From positions 62,001 to 126,000 of the forward strand of contig NZ_QRAP01000009.1 in the NCBI RefSeq assembly GCF_003363015.1: 64,000 nt of DNA, read 5' to 3'. Of the stretch, positions 1 to 10,631 are shown piece after piece. Source of the stretch: Enterobacillus tribolii (GTDB lineage Bacteria > Pseudomonadota > Gammaproteobacteria > Enterobacterales > Enterobacteriaceae). Under the pieces are notes generated by a model, which was not told the DNA's origin, made no database searches, and was given only the letters and a program-made list of their open reading frames with translations. Position 1 is the stretch's first letter; every line of letters starts with the position of its first letter. A program made the position numbers and the translations under genes.

Positions 1-395
1 TCCCGGCTCAGGCTTTGCAGCGGATCGCGCGCCATATACAGCGCCGGATGCGTGATTTCGCCCAGCGTACGCGTCTTGCCGTCGCCCTGCTCACGGACAA
101 TGCTGCGCGCCGCGGCGGCGCTTTGTTGCAGCGCGTTGAGCGTGATCTGGTCCGCGTAGGCGAAACCGGTCTTTTCACCGCTGACGGCGCGTACGCCGAC
201 ACCCTGATCGATATGGTAAGAACCGTCTTTGATGATGCGGTCTTCAATCACCCAGGACTCATGGAAGCTGGACTGGAAATAAAGATCGGCATAGTCAATC
301 CTGCGCTCCGCCAACGCGCCTAATACAGAAAACAGATCCTGATGACTCAGTTTATTGGCGGTTAGTAACTGCTCACTGACCAGGGTCAGACTCAT
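1..395 (-). CDS. tldD: TldD metalloprotease, N-terminal part (runs off window)
   Basis: The reverse strand from 395 reads [16 protein letters not shown] and continues to the window edge without a stop, giving about 131 residues of the N-terminal domain of TldD. TldD with TldE (PmbA) is a zinc protease that processes peptides such as microcin B17 precursors and CcdA. The HExxxH zinc site lies further along and is outside the window. The gene follows nit (stop at 402) by 6 bases, so it is probably the last gene of the rng-yhdP-nit-tldD operon. Assignment rests on recognisable family sequence and on the conserved yhdP-tldD neighbourhood. Confidence 0.93.
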   Translation of the reverse strand, partial: MSLTLVSEQLLTANKLSHQDLFSVLGALAERRIDYADLYFQSSFHESWVIEDRIIKDGSYHIDQGVGVRAVSGEKTGFAYADQITLNALQQSAAAARSIVREQGDGKTRTLGEITHPALYMARDPLQSLSR

Positions 396-401
396 AACGG
401 T

Positions 402-1244
402 TTACTCCCGATGTAGATTAACCAGCGTGGGCTGGAATCGATTATGCTGCGCCACCGGCATCTGGCTGCGCAGTTGCTCCAGGGTGTGCACGTTAACTTT
501 TACTTTGCTTGCCATGACTGCGTCGGCGTTCTGCTCCAACACGTTGCCCCAGCCGTCAATCGCCATCGTATGGCCCCAGGTGCGGCGCGTGGCGCCATGA
601 CGCCCGACCTGCGCGGGCGCCAGAATGTAACACTGGTTTTCGATCGCCCTGGCGCGCAGCAGGATTTCCCAGTGCGCCTCGCCGGTTACGCGGGTAAACG
701 CCGCCGGTACGGAGATGATCTCCGCGCCCCTGGCGCGCAGCGCCTGATACAAACCGGGGAAACGCAGGTCGTAGCAAACCGTCATGCCCAGCCGCCCTAC
801 CGGGGTATCCACCACCGTCAGGTGCTCGCCGTGCTGGTAAGTATTGGATTCGTTGTAGTGGCCATGGCTGTCGTTGATATCAACGTCGAACATATGCAGT
901 TTATCATAACGGGCGCGCAGCTCTCCCTGGTCGTCGAACAGCAGGCTGCTGGTGGTGATGCGCGACGCATCCTCGCGGCTGATCAGTGGCATGGAGCCAA
1001 TCAGCAACCACACGCCGTAGCGGCGCGCCATGTCGCGCACTGCGGCCTGAAGCGGCCCATCACCCTCTTTCTCCGCCTGTTGACGGTACGCCTCCGCGTC
1101 GGCGAACAGCAGCGCATTCTCCGGCGTCATCACCAGCCTGATATTATTGTTGAGTTGTTTAATCTGCTGTTCTATTTGCGCCAGATTAGAGCGGACGTTA
1201 TCCCCGCTGCACAGTTGTAATAATGCGACGTTGGCATTTCTCAT
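402..1244 (-). CDS. Nitrilase-superfamily carbon-nitrogen hydrolase (Nit1-type amidase)
   Basis: 280-residue enzyme of the carbon-nitrogen hydrolase superfamily. The Glu-Lys-Cys triad is visible: E42 in TPENAL, K115 in YDKLHMFD and C157 in VCYDLRFPG. The sequence resembles the Nit1 branch, whose characterised members hydrolyse deaminated glutathione, but the substrate here is inferred. It is cytosolic, with no signal peptide. Its start overlaps the yhdP stop by 4 bases (ATGA type), so the two are translationally linked. In Escherichia coli, tldD follows yhdP directly, so nit is an extra gene in this operon compared with E. coli. Confidence 0.9.
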   Translation of the reverse strand: MRNANVALLQLCSGDNVRSNLAQIEQQIKQLNNNIRLVMTPENALLFADAEAYRQQAEKEGDGPLQAAVRDMARRYGVWLLIGSMPLISREDASRITTSSLLFDDQGELRARYDKLHMFDVDINDSHGHYNESNTYQHGEHLTVVDTPVGRLGMTVCYDLRFPGLYQALRARGAEIISVPAAFTRVTGEAHWEILLRARAIENQCYILAPAQVGRHGATRRTWGHTMAIDGWGNVLEQNADAVMASKVKVNVHTLEQLRSQMPVAQHNRFQPTLVNLHRE

Positions 1245-4200
1245 CGTGCCTTCTCCTCTTTCGGCTGGCGTAATACTTCGTTAATGACCGGATGTTCCAG
1301 ACTGCCGGTTATGTTGTAGCGTATCAGAGAAATCTTGTTCCACAATGGGGCCAGGACTTTAGACGCGGCAAAAACCGCGGCCCCGACCACCGGATTGATG
1401 GCAAACGCCGTCGCAACGCCGACCGTCGCGGAAATCTCCGGCGCGACCACCGCTTCCATATTGATTTTGCGCTGCACCAAATCTATCTGGCCGTTCATGG
1501 CGATATCCGCAGCCAGCCCGTCCACCAGCATGTCGCGGGTGGTCAGCACGCCGCGGTCAATCTTCGCCGTGCCGCGGATGCCGTCAAAGGGGAAACCGCT
1601 GCTGAAGGTGTCGCTGAAATCAAGCTGCAGCTTACGCAGCAAGGCATCGAAGCTGACCAGGCGCAACAGCTGGCCCGCACGGCCGCCGCCGGCATCGGCG
1701 ATTTCGCCTTTACCCAGCTTGCTGTTCAGATTGCCGTTCAGGGTGTCCACCTTCGGCTGCCAGGGCGCGCCCTGCCATTGCAGGTCGAAATCCAGACTGA
1801 AAGGCGCGTCTTTGAGCGGCGTGGAGATACCGAAATAGTTGGTGCTGTTGCTGATGTTGGCGCCGCTGAGCTTCCCACGCAGCGCAGTACTCTCTTCAGC
1901 ACCGGTTTGCGCCCAGTTGCCGGAAAGCGTCAGGCGGGTGCTGCCGGTGTCGATCAGGCCGTTTTCCAGTTGCAGGTTATTCCCCTGCGGCTTCAGGTCC
2001 GCTTCAACCTTACGCAGGCGTTGCCCCATCACCCAGCAATCCTGGCAGCGCAACAGCATAGCCGGCCAGTTGCGGAACGATACCTGTCGCCCCTCGGGCG
2101 GCAGCAGATCGGCCGGTGATGCCTCGCCGGCCTTCGGCGTTCCCCACTGCGGGTTGTAATAGAGATAGGCGATATTGGCGCGCAGTACGTTCCCCTGCTC
2201 CAGCGAAGCGGCGGCGTCCACTTCGCGGCCTTTCACGTTCAGGCTGGTCATCGACGGCTTGCGGTCCGCCTCCAGCCGCACATCGTGCCATTGCTGGCCG
2301 GCCAGGCGCAGCGACGGCGTCGTCAGCGTTACCCGCCGCGGATAGTCGAACTCCGCGCCGCCGCCCTGAGAAACCGCCGGACTCAGCAGCGCCAGCCACT
2401 CCCCACCATCCAGCGCCGGCAAGGTCAGCGCGATCGATTTGTCTCCCGGCAGTTCCGGCGTCTTCGTCGCCCCCTGGTGCCAAACAGCGCGATCGAGCGT
2501 TACACCCCGGCTATGCAGCAGCCAGCGGCTGTTGAATCCGTTGTTTTTATTGGCGCTGCCGCTCACGGTGAAACCATTCATGTCGCCCTGCGCGCTGATG
2601 TCCAGCGGCATCGCCTCGCCTTTTTTCTTCGTCAATGGAGAAGGTAAGTGACTGCTCACTCCCTTCAGATCCGCATTCAGCCTGACCTGATAACGCGGCG
2701 AGCCACGGTGTGGCAGCGTAATATCAACCCTGGCGTTCCACGGCGCGGCGCCGTCAAGCTGACGGGCGACTTCTGCCGGCACGCCGGGCAGCCGGGAAGG
2801 CAGCCAATTGCCGTTTATCCCAACGTTAACGCCGTAATCCTGCGTGCCGGGCTGGGTACTGAACTGCACATCGACGGGCTGCCCGTACAGCATGGCGTTA
2901 ATGGTCGAACTCTCCAGCGCGCCATCGTCAAAACGGAACCGTCCGCTGACCTTTTCCAGCGTGCTGGCTATCGGCGCCACCCGCAGCGTGTTGTCCGCCA
3001 GCGTCACCTCGCCGGTGGCGCGGGTATGTGCGTCACCGTGCAGCGGGATATCAAGATGTAAGCGACCATTCACTTTTCCGCCGACCTGCAGCATCTCCAG
3101 CGTACTACCCACCGAATTAGCCAGCGGTGACTGATTGAAGTAGTCATGAACCGCATCGCCGTTGCCGGCAACGCTGGCATCGATCAGCAGTTTTTCATCG
3201 CGGTACACCGGAATATTCGCTGTGACGTCTTTCGCATCGACATCGCCCAGCTTGCCGCTTGGTGCGCGCATCCACAGGCCGTCGTTGATAAAATCGAGGT
3301 CGATGGTCAGATCGGTCAGCGGCGCCCAGTCCGGCTGAAAGCGGAATGTGGCATCACGCAGGGGAACGAAAACTTCAAACAGTCCGTCGTGTTGCGGGTA
3401 CGGGAAGTGGCGCGGATTCCCGTTAAACACCAGCGTGGCGTTGTCGACCTTTCCCCCTTCCAGCGCGCCGGAGAGGTAGTCGGTCAGCCGGGTGCCCATC
3501 AGCGGCTCAGGGAAATAACGCCAGGCATCGCGGGCGTCGTCCAGACGGATACCGGCCAGGATATTCAGCCAGGGTTCGCCCTGACGCGGTTGGGTATAGT
3601 TGAAGCCGCCGTTCACCCACAGCGATTTCGCCTGTACGTCCAGCCCTTCTCCGGAAAGCGTCCAGCCCGTTTCATCATTGCGCCAGCCGATATCGCCGTG
3701 CGCCTGACGCACGTCCAGCGGCGCCCGGAACATACTGCCGTAAGGCATCTGGGTTTCCGCCAGCGCAAAGCGGAGACGGGCATTCATGCCGCTGCCGGAA
3801 ACCTCGCCGGAAAAGTTGCTGACGCCGGGCAGCAACGTCCAGTGCTTCCAGCTGACATCGCGCCAGTCTGCCAGAATGCGGGTGCGCTCCGGCTGCCTGA
3901 GCGGAATATCGAGCGCCAGACGCGGAATATCCCCGCTGGGTTGCAGGCCGTTCCAGAGTTTCTCAACCGCCGGGGTCAGGAAGGCAACGAAGGTGGGCAG
4001 AACTTCGCCCAATTGCGTCAGTTGCAGGCGCGTGGCGCGGATACGCAGTTCTTCCTGCTGGGCCGGCCCCGGCAACCGCGCATCCTCAGGCAGATACAAC
4101 ACGCTCAGCAGCCCCTGCTGCCAGGGCTTGCCGTCCGTTACCAGGTTCAGGCGGGGAATATCGAACTGCCAGCCCCGCGCCTTGCGCGCTACGTGCAGCG

Positions 4201-5278
4201 TCAGGTTATCTACCGACAAATCGTGCAGTTGGGTATGTTGCGCAGTAATGCGCGGCGACGCGTTCAGCAGGTTTTGCCACATAGCCTGCTCAATGCCCAC
4301 CGGGCAGTGCGTCTGCGCGGAAAGTATCGCCCAGAGCGGCAACTCACGCACCGCTTTTCCGGCCGCCGCTTTCGGCGCCACCAGGCCGGCATAGGTGCCG
4401 TTGCCGCCGCCTCTGTCCGGCGCCATCAGCGTGTACCAGGCCGGCGCGCAGCCGGAACCGTTTTCCACCCAGGTCGCGCTTCCCTGGCTCAGCAGCATGT
4501 CGCCGCCGGTGATTTCGCTGTCCTTAATCGTCAGCCAGGCCGCCAGGCTGAATTCCGCGCTGTCCAGGCCGGTTTGGCTGCTTACCCAGCGGCTGAGCCA
4601 GGGCGTTACGTCGATTCTGTCGGCCTGGAGGTAAACTTTGCCGTCGCTCAGCAGCCCGTTGTCGTCATGCAGATCCATCCGCACCTGCAGGCTGCCGTGC
4701 TGATTATCCAGGGTAGAAAACGCGATGCGCCCTTCCGCGCGATGCCGGGTTGCGGTGTTGAGCCAGGCCAGTTCAGAAATGTCGAGCGTGATGCGGGCGC
4801 CGGAAGGACTGGGAAAGGAGAGGCGGCTGTTGCGCAGGATAAAGTGGTCAAACTGGTAGAGAAAGATGTCGCTGAGCTTATCGGATTCGATATCGCCGCT
4901 GCCGCGCTTGCTCAGATCCAGCACTCTGTCGCTGTCGACCCACAGCCGGTAAAAGGTCAGATCGCGGAACTGCCAGCGCAGGTGCAGCAGGGATTGCCAA
5001 ACGTCCAGCGCCACGGTGATGCGGTCTACGTTCCAGCGCGTGTCCCCCGTCACTACCGACAGATCACGCACTTCCAGCGTCGGACCGAAGGACTGCCAGC
5101 TGGCTTCCAGCTTGCTGAGGCGGATCGGTACGCCGGTGAGCTGCTCTATTTTCGCGACGATTTGCGGCCGGAAATGCTCCACATTGGGCAGAATCAGCCG
5201 CAGCCCGCTGATCAGCAGGGCCGACAGCACGATCAGTACGGCTATGCTCGCCAGCAAAAAACCGGGCAGTCGCCTCAC
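1241..5278 (-). CDS. yhdP: YhdP, AsmA-like bridge protein for phospholipid transport to the outer membrane
   Basis: 1345-residue member of the AsmA-like family (YhdP, TamB, YdbH) thought to bridge the inner and outer membranes and move phospholipids. An N-terminal membrane anchor (residues 5-30) begins MRRLPGFLLASIAV, followed by a long beta-rich periplasmic region. The C-terminus carries the family's typical VVAPEISATVGVATAFAINPVVGAAVF segment, split over residues near 1280-1305, and ends in VINEVLRQPKEEKAR. The protein is about 79 residues longer than E. coli YhdP (1266). The excess is concentrated in one in-frame insertion at about residues 271-347, rich in Gly, Ala and Pro. rng lies 52 bases upstream (stop 5331) and nit overlaps the 3' end. 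Confidence 0.95.
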   Translation of the reverse strand: MRRLPGFLLASIAVLIVLSALLISGLRLILPNVEHFRPQIVAKIEQLTGVPIRLSKLEASWQSFGPTLEVRDLSVVTGDTRWNVDRITVALDVWQSLLHLRWQFRDLTFYRLWVDSDRVLDLSKRGSGDIESDKLSDIFLYQFDHFILRNSRLSFPSPSGARITLDISELAWLNTATRHRAEGRIAFSTLDNQHGSLQVRMDLHDDNGLLSDGKVYLQADRIDVTPWLSRWVSSQTGLDSAEFSLAAWLTIKDSEITGGDMLLSQGSATWVENGSGCAPAWYTLMAPDRGGGNGTYAGLVAPKAAAGKAVRELPLWAILSAQTHCPVGIEQAMWQNLLNASPRITAQHTQLHDLSVDNLTLHVARKARGWQFDIPRLNLVTDGKPWQQGLLSVLYLPEDARLPGPAQQEELRIRATRLQLTQLGEVLPTFVAFLTPAVEKLWNGLQPSGDIPRLALDIPLRQPERTRILADWRDVSWKHWTLLPGVSNFSGEVSGSGMNARLRFALAETQMPYGSMFRAPLDVRQAHGDIGWRNDETGWTLSGEGLDVQAKSLWVNGGFNYTQPRQGEPWLNILAGIRLDDARDAWRYFPEPLMGTRLTDYLSGALEGGKVDNATLVFNGNPRHFPYPQHDGLFEVFVPLRDATFRFQPDWAPLTDLTIDLDFINDGLWMRAPSGKLGDVDAKDVTANIPVYRDEKLLIDASVAGNGDAVHDYFNQSPLANSVGSTLEMLQVGGKVNGRLHLDIPLHGDAHTRATGEVTLADNTLRVAPIASTLEKVSGRFRFDDGALESSTINAMLYGQPVDVQFSTQPGTQDYGVNVGINGNWLPSRLPGVPAEVARQLDGAAPWNARVDITLPHRGSPRYQVRLNADLKGVSSHLPSPLTKKKGEAMPLDISAQGDMNGFTVSGSANKNNGFNSRWLLHSRGVTLDRAVWHQGATKTPELPGDKSIALTLPALDGGEWLALLSPAVSQGGGAEFDYPRRVTLTTPSLRLAGQQWHDVRLEADRKPSMTSLNVKGREVDAAASLEQGNVLRANIAYLYYNPQWGTPKAGEASPADLLPPEGRQVSFRNWPAMLLRCQDCWVMGQRLRKVEADLKPQGNNLQLENGLIDTGSTRLTLSGNWAQTGAEESTALRGKLSGANISNSTNYFGISTPLKDAPFSLDFDLQWQGAPWQPKVDTLNGNLNSKLGKGEIADAGGGRAGQLLRLVSFDALLRKLQLDFSDTFSSGFPFDGIRGTAKIDRGVLTTRDMLVDGLAADIAMNGQIDLVQRKINMEAVVAPEISATVGVATAFAINPVVGAAVFAASKVLAPLWNKISLIRYNITGSLEHPVINEVLRQPKEEKAR
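4240..4467 (-). other. In-frame insertion inside yhdP
   Basis: This stretch encodes residues of about 271-347 of YhdP. Compared with the E. coli protein as I recall it, GGASWLGEKQTHTLSVDNL has become GSATWVENG, then about 70 extra residues, then HDLSVDNL. The added peptide is Gly/Ala/Pro rich with two Cys residues. The insertion keeps the frame. Its origin is unknown; a domesticated dispersed repeat or a lineage-specific loop are both possible. Confidence 0.5.
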
Positions 5279-5330
5279 GCACCTCTCCTTGTTATCCGCC
5301 CGTAGCCCCGCGCTGCACGGCTACGCGTCA

Positions 5331-6800
5331 TTACATCATAACCACGTCAAACTGCTCCTGATTGTAGAGCGGTTCAATTTGCACCCTGACCTGTTTGCCG
5401 ACAAAAATCTCCACCTCGGCCAGCGCATGGGATTCCTCGCTTTTCAGCGCTTCACCCACTGCCGGAGAGGCATAAACCAGAAAACGATCGCTGTCATAAG
5501 CATGGTGAACACGCACGATCTCACGCATGATTTCGTAGCACACGGTTTCCACCGTTTTCACCGTCCCGCGCCCGCGACAGGTGGGACATTCGCTGCACAG
5601 CACGTGCTCTACGCTTTCGCGCGTGCGCTTACGCGTCATCTCCACCAGACCGAGCTGAGAAAAGCCGTTAATACTGGTTTTCGCGCGATCTTTACTCAGC
5701 GCCTGCTCCAGGGAATGCAGCACCCGGCGGCGGTGATCCTCGCTGCCCATGTCGATAAAATCGATGATGATGATCCCGCCGAGGTTACGTAGCCGCAGCT
5801 GGCGGGCTATCGCCTGCGTCGCCTCGATGTTGGTGTTGAAAATGGTTTCATCCAGGTTGCGGTGACCGACAAAAGCGCCGGTATTGATGTCTATCGTGGT
5901 CATCGCCTCGGTTTGGTCGATAATCAGATAGCCGCCGGACTTCAGTTCTACTTTACGATCCAACGCGCGCTGAATTTCATTTTCCACGTCGTAGAGATCA
6001 AAGATAGGCTGTTTTCCGCCATAGTGCTCCAGCTTGGCGGTCATTTCCGGAATATACTCGCTGGTAAATTCCCGCAGCAGATCGCAGGTCAGTCGTGAGT
6101 CAACCCGGATGCGATCCAGCGCCGCGCCGGCGAAGTCGCGCAGCACGCGCTGGGCCAGTGCCAGTTCGCCGTAAAGCATGTATTTGGTCTGATTGCGGCG
6201 CTTGCGTTCCATCACCTTGATCCACAGGCGTTTGAGAAACGCGGCGTCCTGCGCCAGTTCCTCGTCGCCAATGCCTTCCGCCGCGGTACGGATAATGAAT
6301 CCGCCCAGCTCATCGCAGTAATCGGAGACGATGCTCTTCAGGCGCTCGCGCTCTTCTTCGCTCTCGATGCGCTGGGAAACGCCGACGTGGCTGGCTCCCG
6401 GCATAAACACCAGATAACGCGACGGCAGCGTGATGTCGGTGGTCAGGCGCGCGCCTTTGGTGCCCAGCGGATCCTTGACCACCTGAACCATCAGATCCTG
6501 CCCCTGGCGTACCAGCTCGGCAATGTCGCGCACGTGGAAATTCTTTTGCTCATCTCCCGCCACGCACTCGGTGTGCGGCATGATGTCGGAAGCGTGCAGG
6601 AAAGCGGCTTTATCCAGGCCAATATCTACAAAGGCCGCCTGCATTCCGGGCAGAACCCGGCTCACACGCCCTTTGTATATATTGCCGACGATTCCCCGTT
6701 TGGATTCGCGCTCAATATGAATCTCCTGCAAGATCCCGCCGTCGATATAAGCGACCCTCGTTTCCGACGGCGTAACGTTTACCAATAACTCAGCTGCCAT
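5331..6800 (-). CDS. rng: Ribonuclease G
   Basis: 489-residue endoribonuclease of the RNase E/G family, which matures the 16S rRNA 5' end and cuts AU-rich single-stranded RNA. It has an S1-like domain (about residues 35-125) and a catalytic DNase I-like domain. The metal-binding aspartates are D304 (TTIDINTG) and D347 (IIIIDFIDM). The zinc-link cysteines are C405 and C408 (CPTCRGRG). The open frame extends to 7298, but the start at 6800 ([20 protein letters not shown]) gives the usual family length, and the extension is a shadow of maf. The gene overlaps the maf 3' end by 11 bases, indicating one operon. Confidence 0.97.
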   Translation of the reverse strand: MAAELLVNVTPSETRVAYIDGGILQEIHIERESKRGIVGNIYKGRVSRVLPGMQAAFVDIGLDKAAFLHASDIMPHTECVAGDEQKNFHVRDIAELVRQGQDLMVQVVKDPLGTKGARLTTDITLPSRYLVFMPGASHVGVSQRIESEEERERLKSIVSDYCDELGGFIIRTAAEGIGDEELAQDAAFLKRLWIKVMERKRRNQTKYMLYGELALAQRVLRDFAGAALDRIRVDSRLTCDLLREFTSEYIPEMTAKLEHYGGKQPIFDLYDVENEIQRALDRKVELKSGGYLIIDQTEAMTTIDINTGAFVGHRNLDETIFNTNIEATQAIARQLRLRNLGGIIIIDFIDMGSEDHRRRVLHSLEQALSKDRAKTSINGFSQLGLVEMTRKRTRESVEHVLCSECPTCRGRGTVKTVETVCYEIMREIVRVHHAYDSDRFLVYASPAVGEALKSEESHALAEVEIFVGKQVRVQIEPLYNQEQFDVVMM

Positions 6801-7383
6801 GATCTCTGCTAACCTCCCGTAACGCCATAAATTTGTCCAGAAGCTCCCGCGTTTCCACCAGCGGCAATCCCACGACGGCATGATAACTGCCGGATATCGA
6901 CCGCACGAAGCAGCCGCCCAGCCCCTGAATGCCGTAAGCGCCGGCTTTGTCCATCGGCTCGCCGCTGTCGATATAATGACGGATATCCTGCTCGGAAAGC
7001 ATACGGAAAGTGACATCCGTGACCACATGACAGCAAAGATGCCGTTGGCGGTCGGCCAGCGCGACGGCGGTAATGACCTGGTGCGTACGCCCGGAAAGCG
7101 CACGCAGCATCTCTGCGGCATGCCCGGCGTCACGCGGCTTTTCCAGCACCCTGCCGGCCAGCACCACGATGGTGTCCGCTCCCAGCACGGGGTAATCTTC
7201 CGGCGCCGCCTGTACGCCCGCCAGCGCTTTATCCTGCGCCAGCCGGCGCACGTAGTCGAGCGCCGGTTCATCCGGCCGGCGTACTTCTTCCACCTCAAGC
7301 GTCAGCCGCTCGAACGGCACGGCCATCAGGGTTAACAACTCACGGCGACGCGGCGAGCCGGAGGCCAGGTACAGAGCAGTCAT
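6790..7383 (-). CDS. yhdE: Maf-type dTTP/UTP pyrophosphatase (YhdE)
   Basis: 197-residue Maf family nucleotide pyrophosphatase. It hydrolyses non-canonical or excess dTTP/UTP-type nucleotides and is implicated in septum control when overproduced. Family signatures are the N-terminal [13 protein letters not shown] nucleotide-binding loop, VLGADTIV with the catalytic Asp, and SGRTHQV. The C-terminal part carries [13 protein letters not shown], typical of the YhdE branch. The stop overlaps the rng start by 11 bases, and mreD lies 74 bases upstream on the same strand. This is the standard mreBCD-maf-rng order of gammaproteobacteria. Confidence 0.95.
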   Translation of the reverse strand: MTALYLASGSPRRRELLTLMAVPFERLTLEVEEVRRPDEPALDYVRRLAQDKALAGVQAAPEDYPVLGADTIVVLAGRVLEKPRDAGHAAEMLRALSGRTHQVITAVALADRQRHLCCHVVTDVTFRMLSEQDIRHYIDSGEPMDKAGAYGIQGLGGCFVRSISGSYHAVVGLPLVETRELLDKFMALREVSRDHGS

Positions 7384-7457
7384 TCATCTCTCTCACGTGT
7401 TGTCACTGTATACAGAATTACAGCATATAGCGTGATATCACGCAGGGTCGCCCCGGA

Positions 7458-7949
7458 TTATTGTACGGCGAACTGGCGACGGATTTTCCGCATCAGCAGG
7501 AACAACCAGGGCCACAGGACGCCGTTTACCACACTACTCCAGAATACCTCCGGGCGGAAAGAGACATCGGTAACCAGGAACTCGCCCCAGAACACGATCA
7601 GGTCCATCGTGATGGTCAGCAACGCCACTACCAGCGCCTGCTGCCACAACGCCATGTTGCGGAACAGCTGACATTTGAACGCCACCAGATAAGAGAGCAG
7701 GCTGAACGCCAGCGCCTCGATACCCAGCGTGGAGCCCAGAACCAAATCCCAGATCAACCCCAGGATAAACCCGGTGCCGACGTTCACCCGGTGCGGCAAC
7801 GCCATCACCCAGTAAATCAGGAACAGCGCCAGCCAGTTGGGCCGGAACATCATCAGTTGCTCCGGCCAGGGCATAATTTGCAGGATCAGCGCAACCAAAA
7901 AGGAAAGCCAGATAATCCAGCGTCCGTGACTACGATAACCAGCCATCAC
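7458..7949 (-). CDS. mreD: Rod shape-determining protein MreD
   Basis: 163-residue inner-membrane protein with about five hydrophobic segments, the membrane partner of MreC in the elongasome that directs lateral cell-wall synthesis. The sequence closely follows enterobacterial Mre[21 protein letters not shown] at the N-terminus and [14 protein letters not shown] with [13 protein letters not shown] at the end. A second Met at residue 2 could also be the start. The gene overlaps the mreC 3' end by 4 bases, showing translational coupling. Confidence 0.96.
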   Translation of the reverse strand: MMAGYRSHGRWIIWLSFLVALILQIMPWPEQLMMFRPNWLALFLIYWVMALPHRVNVGTGFILGLIWDLVLGSTLGIEALAFSLLSYLVAFKCQLFRNMALWQQALVVALLTITMDLIVFWGEFLVTDVSFRPEVFWSSVVNGVLWPWLFLLMRKIRRQFAVQ

Positions 7950-8992
7950 TGACTTCTCCGATTTCGTTGCTGTGTACGGGCCGGCGGCGACGCGGCAGGC
8001 GTGGCTTGCTGGGCGTTGGCCGCGGGCGGATTCACGGCCTCCGGCGCCGGCGGCCCGACAAAGGTGGACGCCGCGCTGCCCGGCGGCGGCAATACCTGAG
8101 GCAGCATCTGCATCAGGCGCTCATTCGCCACGCGGTAAACTTCGTCCGGCGGCAACGGCATCACGCCATTGCGATCGGCGCCCCACAGCAGCAGCAAATA
8201 GCGCAGGCGTTGCAGGCCGGCGGTCGGACGGGCCTTGATGACGGTATGGGCGCGTTGGGTATCCACCGTCACCGATGACACCACGGCAACCGGATAGCCT
8301 TCCGGGAAACGGCCGCCCAGGCCGGAGGTCACCAGCACATCCCCGACGCGGATGTCGGTATTGCTGGGCAGGTTTTCAAGCTTTAAGTCGTAGGCGCAGC
8401 TGCTGCCTTCGGCCAGCACGCGGATGTCGTTACGCAGCACCTGAATCGGCAGGGAATGCGAGGCGTTACAGATGAGCAGAACCCGGCTGGTCAGCTGCCC
8501 CACCGCCACCACCTGGCCCACCACGCCTTTGTCGCTGATCACCGGCTGACCGAGATAAACGCCGCTGGAAGATCCTTTGTCGATGACGACCTGATCTTTG
8601 TAGGGATCGGGCAGGTTGGAAATCACCTGCGTCACCATTTTGTGCTCGTCCTGACGCAACGGAGAACCGAGCAGCTCGCGCAGGCGGGCGTTCTCTTGCT
8701 TGAACTGCCCCAGCAGCAGGATATCGCTGTTTTTTAATAAGAGTTCTTGCCGCAGGGCGCGATTTTCCAGCGCCAGCTGATCGCCGGTCGCCAGCGTTTC
8801 CGACAGGTTATCAAGAAACTGGCGTGGGCCGTTTGACAGGTAATAGAAAGGACTGACCGCGGTATCGAGGTAAGTTCTGATCTGCGAAAACGAGCCGAAC
8901 CGGCTGTCCGCAATAACCAGACTCAATGAAACAGCCACGGCCAAAAAAAGTCGGAGTTGCAGGGAAGGTCCCCTGCTAAAAATCGGCTTCAT
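7946..8992 (-). CDS. mreC: Rod shape-determining protein MreC
   Basis: 348-residue bitopic inner-membrane protein that scaffolds the elongasome and activates PBP2. It has an N-terminal anchor (about residues 10-30), then a coiled-coil ([32 protein letters not shown], spread over about residues 80-115), then the beta-domain with [17 protein letters not shown] and [17 protein letters not shown]. The tail is Pro/Ala/Gln rich and probably disordered. The frame is open to 9052, but [15 protein letters not shown] at 8992 matches the family start. Downstream mreD overlaps by 4 bases. Confidence 0.96.
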   Translation of the reverse strand: MKPIFSRGPSLQLRLFLAVAVSLSLVIADSRFGSFSQIRTYLDTAVSPFYYLSNGPRQFLDNLSETLATGDQLALENRALRQELLLKNSDILLLGQFKQENARLRELLGSPLRQDEHKMVTQVISNLPDPYKDQVVIDKGSSSGVYLGQPVISDKGVVGQVVAVGQLTSRVLLICNASHSLPIQVLRNDIRVLAEGSSCAYDLKLENLPSNTDIRVGDVLVTSGLGGRFPEGYPVAVVSSVTVDTQRAHTVIKARPTAGLQRLRYLLLLWGADRNGVMPLPPDEVYRVANERLMQMLPQVLPPPGSAASTFVGPPAPEAVNPPAANAQQATPAASPPARTQQRNRRSQ

Positions 8993-9058
8993 AAAATAGC
9001 GGTATCCTCGACTGCGGAGAAACAACGTCTCCGGCAGGATTAGCGACCCCACGATACG

Positions 9059-9096
9059 CCGTCACCGGGCGGAGAAAACTCTCAGCCCGGTGACGG
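9059..9096 (-). terminator. Perfect 12-bp hairpin between mreB and mreC
   Basis: CCGTCACCGGGC (9059-9070) is exactly complementary to GCCCGGTGACGG (9085-9096) across a 14-base loop. It lies in the mreB-mreC gap. On the transcribed minus strand no T-run follows, so it is more likely an attenuator, processing site or stabilising hairpin than a classic intrinsic terminator. Confidence 0.45.
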
Positions 9097-9149
9097 TACG
9101 CGGTTCACCCGACGGGCGAAAAACGGCTTATCGCCCGCCCGCCAGCGGA

Positions 9150-10631
<1,482 letters not shown>

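Noticed and set aside
3146-5305. Long plus-strand frame opposite yhdP
   Set aside because: It is antisense to a well-conserved gene, has no family resemblance, and its composition follows from the GC-rich codon use of yhdP.
5331-7298. Longer 655-residue version of RNase G
   Set aside because: The extra N-terminal part is maf DNA read in another frame; the family start is at 6800.
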